Shown here piece after piece: positions 6,749-9,287 of a stretch of DNA of 9,287 nucleotides. The position numbers and the translations under genes are program-made. Below the pieces are notes generated by a model that was given only the letters and a program-made list of their open reading frames with translations, ran no database searches and had not been told where the DNA came from. The stretch spans positions 1-9,287 of the forward strand of contig DASSZD010000111.1 in the NCBI GenBank assembly GCA_035702985.1, in the 5' to 3' direction. The stretch comes from JAKAXG01 sp035702985. Lineage in GTDB: Bacteria > Actinomycetota > Acidimicrobiia > Acidimicrobiales > Palsa-688. Within the stretch, counting starts at the first letter, position 1; the number at the start of each line of letters is the position of its first letter.

Positions 6749-7252
6749 ATGGCCAGAGCCGCCAAGACCGCCGTCCGCGACCCCCGCAACCGGGTGGTGG
6801 CCCAGAACCGGCGGGCCCGCCACGACTACGACATCCTCGACACCTACGAGGCCGGGCTGGTCCTGGTCGGCAGCGAGGTCAAATCGCTGCGGGAGGGCAA
6901 GGCCCAGCTGCGCGACAGCTTCGCCCGGGTCCAGGACGGCGAGGTGTGGCTGTACGGCGTGCACATCCCGCCCTACGTGTTCGCCACGGGCTTCGGGTCC
7001 GTCGACCCCGACCGCCGGCGCAAGCTGCTCCTGCACCGCCGCCAGATCGACGAGATGTTGCGCCGCACCGGCCAGGAGTCGCTGACCCTGGTGCCGCTGT
7101 CGCTGTACTTCAAGGACGGGCGGGCCAAGGTCGACCTGGCCCTGGCCAAGGGCCGCCGGCTCTACGACAAGCGCCATGCCATCGCCGCCCGCGACGCCGA
7201 GCGGGAGGCCCGCCGCGAAAGTGCAGCCCTCAGGCGTAGCCTGGATTCATGA
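6749..7252 (+). CDS. smpB: SsrA-binding protein SmpB
   Basis: A 167-residue small basic RNA-binding protein that brings alanyl-tmRNA to stalled ribosomes. Diagnostic blocks: NRRARHDYDILDTYEAGLVL, then GSEVKSLREGKAQLRDSFAR (36-55), WLYGVHIPPY, RRKLLLHRRQI, LVPLSLYFKDG and the basic tail KGRRLYDKRHAIAARDAERE, which follows the mRNA path in the decoding centre. The ATG at 6749 is the first possible start because an in-frame TAG lies at 6734-6736. The gene overlaps the next one by four bases (ATGA at 7249-7252). Its partner RNA, ssrA, is encoded 1.25 kb downstream on the same strand. No unusual residues are seen. Confidence 0.97.
   Translation: MARAAKTAVRDPRNRVVAQNRRARHDYDILDTYEAGLVLVGSEVKSLREGKAQLRDSFARVQDGEVWLYGVHIPPYVFATGFGSVDPDRRRKLLLHRRQIDEMLRRTGQESLTLVPLSLYFKDGRAKVDLALAKGRRLYDKRHAIAARDAEREARRESAALRRSLDS
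7237..7242 (+). promoter_or_regulatory. Possible leaderless -10 box for the M50 peptidase gene
   Basis: TAGCCT lies inside the end of smpB, exactly six bases before the ATG at 7249, the spacing typical of actinobacterial leaderless transcripts (TANNNT-N6-ATG). A convincing -35 element is not visible. It would give the peptidase gene its own promoter besides coupling with smpB. Confidence 0.35.
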
Positions 7253-8400
7253 ACGACAGCATCCGGCTCGGGCGGATCGCGGGGGTGCGGGTCGGTATGC
7301 ACTGGAGTCTGGTGGTGATGGTGGCGCTGGTGGCCAGCGGCCTGGCCCAGAGCCGGTTCGCCATCGAGGCGCCCGGCTACTCGGGGGCCGCCTACGCGGT
7401 GGCCGGCGGCCTCACCGCCCTGGGCCTGCTGGCGGGGGTCCTCCTGCACGAGTTGGGCCACGCCGTGGTGGCCCGTCGCAAGGGTCTGACCGTCGACGGC
7501 ATCACCCTGTCGTGGATGGGGGGCGTGACCCGCATCGAGGGCGACACCGACCGCCCCAGCACCGAGCTGCTGGTCGCCGGTATCGGACCGCTGGCCAGCG
7601 CCGTGGTCGGCCTGGCCCTGTGGCTGGTCCGCCTGGGGGTGGCCAGCTGGGGGGCCGGTGAGCTGGTCCTGGCCGCCCTGGGCTGGCTGGCGTGGATCAA
7701 CGTGGTGCTGGCCGTGTTCAACCTGCTGCCCGCCTCCCCGCTCGACGGGGGACGGGTGCTCCACGCCCTGGTGTGGGCGGCCGGGCGGGACCGCTGGAAG
7801 GCCACCCGGGTGGCGGCCGGCACCGGCGTGGTGCTGGGCGCGGCCATCATCGTCCTGGGCCTGGTGTACACCGAGCGCAACCGGGACCTGTTCAGCGGGG
7901 TGCTGGTCGGATTCATGGGCTGGTGGCTCCTGGCGTCGGCCCGGGCCGAGCTGGGCGGCGGGGCGGTGCACCGGGCCCTGGACGGCGTGCGGGTGTCGGA
8001 CGTGATGCGCCCGGTGGGAGAGGCCCCGGGCTGGATCACCGTGCGGGCCTTCGCCGAGCAGTACGCCGGCCCCCGGCCCGGCTGGGTGTGGCTGCTGCGC
8101 GACTGGGACGGCCACTTCGCCGGGGTGCTGGCCGGTGACAGCGTGTACTCCATCCCCTACCCCCAGTGGGATCTGGCCCGTCCCCTGGACGTGTCGGCGC
8201 CCGTCGGGGCGGCCGCCGGGGCCCAACCCGACGAGGACGCCCTCACCGCCCTGACCCGCAACACCGGCGCCGCGGTGACCCTGGTCGTGGCCGGCGGCCA
8301 CACCGTCGGGGCCGTCCTGCCCGGGGACGTGGAGGCCATGGTGCGCATGGGCGGCCGGGCGGTGACCGGGAGCCGGCCGGCGCCCGGTCCCATCGGCTGA
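7249..8400 (+). CDS. Site-2-protease-family (M50B) intramembrane zinc metalloprotease with C-terminal CBS-like region
   Basis: A 383-residue membrane protein. Zinc ligands and catalytic glutamate are in LLHELGHAVVAR (HExxH: His67, Glu68, His71). The third ligand is Asp166 in FNLLPASPLDGGRV (157-170). Membrane segments lie around 17-34, 48-75, 106-129, 137-160, 191-208 and 215-230. Residues about 248-372 form a cytoplasmic region with VSDVMRP (249-255) and a second half ending TVGAVLPGDVEAMVR, resembling a degenerate CBS pair that may bind adenine nucleotides. This is the SpoIVFB/Rip3-like subgroup rather than RseP, as no PDZ domain is present. Substrates of such enzymes are membrane-anchored regulators; none is evident nearby. 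The ATG overlaps the smpB stop (ATGA), suggesting coupling. It sits between smpB and ssrA, which may reflect operon order rather than a shared function. Confidence 0.9.
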   Translation: MNDSIRLGRIAGVRVGMHWSLVVMVALVASGLAQSRFAIEAPGYSGAAYAVAGGLTALGLLAGVLLHELGHAVVARRKGLTVDGITLSWMGGVTRIEGDTDRPSTELLVAGIGPLASAVVGLALWLVRLGVASWGAGELVLAALGWLAWINVVLAVFNLLPASPLDGGRVLHALVWAAGRDRWKATRVAAGTGVVLGAAIIVLGLVYTERNRDLFSGVLVGFMGWWLLASARAELGGGAVHRALDGVRVSDVMRPVGEAPGWITVRAFAEQYAGPRPGWVWLLRDWDGHFAGVLAGDSVYSIPYPQWDLARPLDVSAPVGAAAGAQPDEDALTALTRNTGAAVTLVVAGGHTVGAVLPGDVEAMVRMGGRAVTGSRPAPGPIG

Positions 8401-8447
8401 ACCCGGGCGGGGCGACCGGGATGCCGCCTGGCGGAGGGCCACGGGCC

Positions 8448-8477
8448 TGACCGGACCGGCGGGACGGCGGGTACACT
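8448..8477 (+). promoter_or_regulatory. Probable ssrA promoter
   Basis: TGACCG (8448-8453) and TACACT (8472-8477) form a -35/-10 pair with an 18-bp spacer in the 99-bp gap between the M50 gene and the tmRNA. Initiation about seven bases later would give a leader of some 15 bases, removed by RNase P at the mature 5' end near 8500. No other features are seen in this gap. Confidence 0.55.
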
Positions 8478-8499
8478 GGGCCACGTTGAACCTTGACAA

Positions 8500-8848
8500 G
8501 GGGGTGACTGGCTTCGACTTCGGTAGTCGATTCGGGAGAAGCGAGCCGTGGTCTCCGGAACCACGCTAAAGAGCCGGAACCTATAAACAAACGCCAAGCC
8601 TCAGCTTGCGCTGGCTGCTTAACCAGTAGCCCGTTCGCCCGGCCCCAGCCCTACGGGTCGGTAGCGGACGTCATCCAGTAGGGCTCACCCTGCGGTCCTG
8701 TCGGCAGGCCGCAGGGGAAATCTTTGTCGACTGGGGCCCTCCGCCGATGCCGGTGGCGAGTGGAGGGCCCGAGATCAGATCACCGGATGCGCTCGGAGAA
8801 GGCCCGTTGAGGCATCGAAGGACGCGGGTTCGATTCCCGCCACCTCCA
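8500..8848 (+). ncRNA. ssrA: tmRNA (ssrA), one-piece
   Basis: About 349 nt with all tmRNA landmarks. The 5' end GGGGGTGACTGGCTTCGAC pairs with 3' CACCTCC (8841-8847; seven pairs, one G-U), followed by discriminator A8848. The 3' CCA is not encoded. The T arm is GCGGG-TTCGATT-CCCGC (8824-8840). Internal stems fit the pseudoknot regions: CGTGGT/ACCACG (8547-8552 with 8560-8565), AGCCCTAC/GTAGGGCT (8647-8654 with 8678-8685), CCTGCGG/CCGCAGG (8689-8695 with 8709-8715) and GGGCCCTCC/GGAGGGCCC (8734-8742 with 8762-8770). The tag frame ends LALAA-stop at 8622. It rescues stalled ribosomes with SmpB and marks the nascent chain for proteolysis. Confidence 0.97.
8593..8622 (+). other. tmRNA proteolysis-tag reading frame (AKPQLALAA)
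   Basis: Codons GCC AAG CCT CAG CTT GCG CTG GCT GCT TAA encode AKPQLALAA, ending in the usual ALAA degron for ClpXP-type proteases. The resume codon is inferred to be GCC at 8593, since tags normally start with alanine. An in-frame TAA lies three codons upstream (8584-8586). If resumption were at ACA (8587) or AAC (8590), the tag would gain Thr-Asn or Asn at its start. Confidence 0.8.
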
Positions 8849-8853
8849 CTCAG

Positions 8854-8880
8854 GGGTCTTCGCAGAATAAGCGGAGATCC
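8854..8880 (+). terminator. Imperfect hairpin just after tmRNA
   Basis: GGGTCTTCGC (8854-8863) can pair with GCGGAGATCC (8871-8880) over ten pairs, two of them G-U, around a seven-base loop. It begins five bases after the mature tmRNA 3' end. The following TTCG then A-rich stretch is not a T-tract. It may be a first termination site or a 3'-processing structure. Confidence 0.4.
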
Positions 8881-8904
8881 TTCGTAAAATAGAAAACCCT
8901 CTTC

Positions 8905-8938
8905 ACGACGACCGCCGGCCCCAGCCGGCGGTCGTCGT
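8905..8938 (+). terminator. Strong 15-bp hairpin, probable ssrA terminator
   Basis: ACGACGACCGCCGGC (8905-8919) and GCCGGCGGTCGTCGT (8924-8938) are perfect reverse complements with a four-base loop (CCCA). The stem is very stable. Downstream bases (CTGCTCGG) lack a T-run, as is common for GC-rich actinobacterial terminators. It separates ssrA from the next gene. Confidence 0.7.
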
Positions 8939-9000
8939 CTGCTCGGACGGGGTGCCTCCTGCAGGGCACCGGAGTCCGGCCCGGCCAGCTGACCGGTGGC

Positions 9001-9006
9001 TACCCT
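9001..9006 (+). promoter_or_regulatory. Possible -10 box for the right-edge gene
   Basis: TACCCT fits TANNNT and ends eight bases before GTG 9015 and eleven before ATG 9018. With no Shine-Dalgarno sequence present, a leaderless or near-leaderless transcript is plausible. No -35 at normal spacing is recognisable. The rest of the 8939-9014 gap shows only a six-bp hairpin, GGTGCC/GGCACC (8951-8956 with 8965-8970). Confidence 0.35.
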
Positions 9007-9017
9007 TGGTGGCGGTG

Positions 9018-9287
9018 ATGGGGGCGGACGTGCTTGAGGTCGGCTCGCTGGTTCAGGTTCGTGGCCAGCGATGGGTGGTGTCGGAGGTGAGCGAGTCCTT
9101 GCTGCCTGTCGATGAGCTGGCCGCTACGGTGCCCCCAGGCCGGACGCTGGTGACGCTCACGTCGGTGTCAGAGGACGACATCGGTGAGGAACTGTCGGTG
9201 ATCTGGGAGGTGGAGCCGGGCCGGGCCGTCATCCCTTCGGGGGCCCTGCCCGACGTTCCCGAGCCGGGAAGGTGGGACGATCCGGAG
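9018..9287 (+). CDS. N-terminus of a SNF2-type helicase, DISARM DrmD-like (3' end missing)
   Basis: The frame is open to the window end from ATG 9018 (or the adjacent GTG 9015), giving 90 residues. They read like the N-terminus of large SNF2/DEAD-box ATPases annotated as DrmD in DISARM anti-phage systems. GSLVQVRGQRWVV (9-21) resembles their small SH3-like opening. LVTLTSVSEDDIGEELSVIW (44-63) and EPGRAVIPSGALPDVP follow, then WDDPE, which in relatives precedes the linker to the helicase motifs. No Walker A or DExH motif is reached before the edge, so helicase activity is inferred from remembered family resemblance only. Other SNF2 helicases of the RapA kind are an alternative. The gene follows the ssrA terminators and is the only sign of an accessory locus here. 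Its codon use looks slightly less GC3-rich than neighbouring genes. Confidence 0.6.
   Translation, partial: MGADVLEVGSLVQVRGQRWVVSEVSESLLPVDELAATVPPGRTLVTLTSVSEDDIGEELSVIWEVEPGRAVIPSGALPDVPEPGRWDDPE

Noticed and set aside
8493..8498. TTGACA as a -35 box
   Set aside because: It abuts the mature tmRNA 5' end, so a promoter here would start inside the RNA. The TGACCG/TACACT pair upstream fits better.
7162..8499. Long minus-strand frame opposite the M50 gene
   Set aside because: Composition is Gly/Pro/His/Gln-rich shadow. The plus frame carries HELGH and PLDGGR motifs.
8990..8995. TGACCG as -35 for the right-edge gene
   Set aside because: Only five bases separate it from TACCCT, too short for a promoter spacer.

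Overview
The window is a GC-rich stretch from an actinobacterium. An Acidimicrobiia-like lineage is my best guess. The grounds are the base composition, GTG starts, TANNNT -10 boxes sitting almost on start codons, a mycobacterial-type cysM/cysO/mec cluster, and a secreted protein with SDGGIF(T/S)FGDA repeats of a kind I associate with that class. Taxonomy is inference.

Layout. Positions 1-1557 (minus) hold most of a secreted protein: signal peptide, six tandem ~42-residue repeats, then a GH25-like (lysozyme-fold) domain cut by the left edge. Positions 1634-2899 (minus) encode a UPF0104/YbhN-type polytopic membrane protein. Positions 2965-6728 (minus) form a compact operon read right to left: mec-like JAMM peptidase, cysO (sulfur carrier), cysM (cysteine synthase), an MBL-fold hydrolase like Mycobacterium Rv1339, rph (RNase PH) and rdgB (XTP/dITP pyrophosphatase). 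This is the Mycobacterium tuberculosis Rv1334-Rv1341 order without Rv1337 and murI. Divergently, 20 bp away, smpB (6749-7252) overlaps a site-2-protease-like M50 gene (7249-8400), followed by ssrA tmRNA (8500-8848), so the two trans-translation components flank the peptidase gene. After two hairpins, a new plus-strand gene starts near 9018 and runs off the right edge. Its first 90 residues resemble the N-terminus of SNF2-type helicases of the DISARM DrmD kind.

Functionally the centre of the window is a protein-thiocarboxylate cysteine pathway. CysO carries sulfide on its C-terminal Gly-Gly, CysM attaches it to an activated serine, and the JAMM peptidase releases cysteine. Two details stand out: CysO ends Gly-Gly-Ala-Val rather than Gly-Gly, and CysM has Lys213 at the offset of the substrate-selecting Arg220 of the M. 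tuberculosis enzyme. Most of the window is core genome. The likeliest accessory region begins right after ssrA, a known integration site, where a possible phage-defence locus starts but is only just entered.
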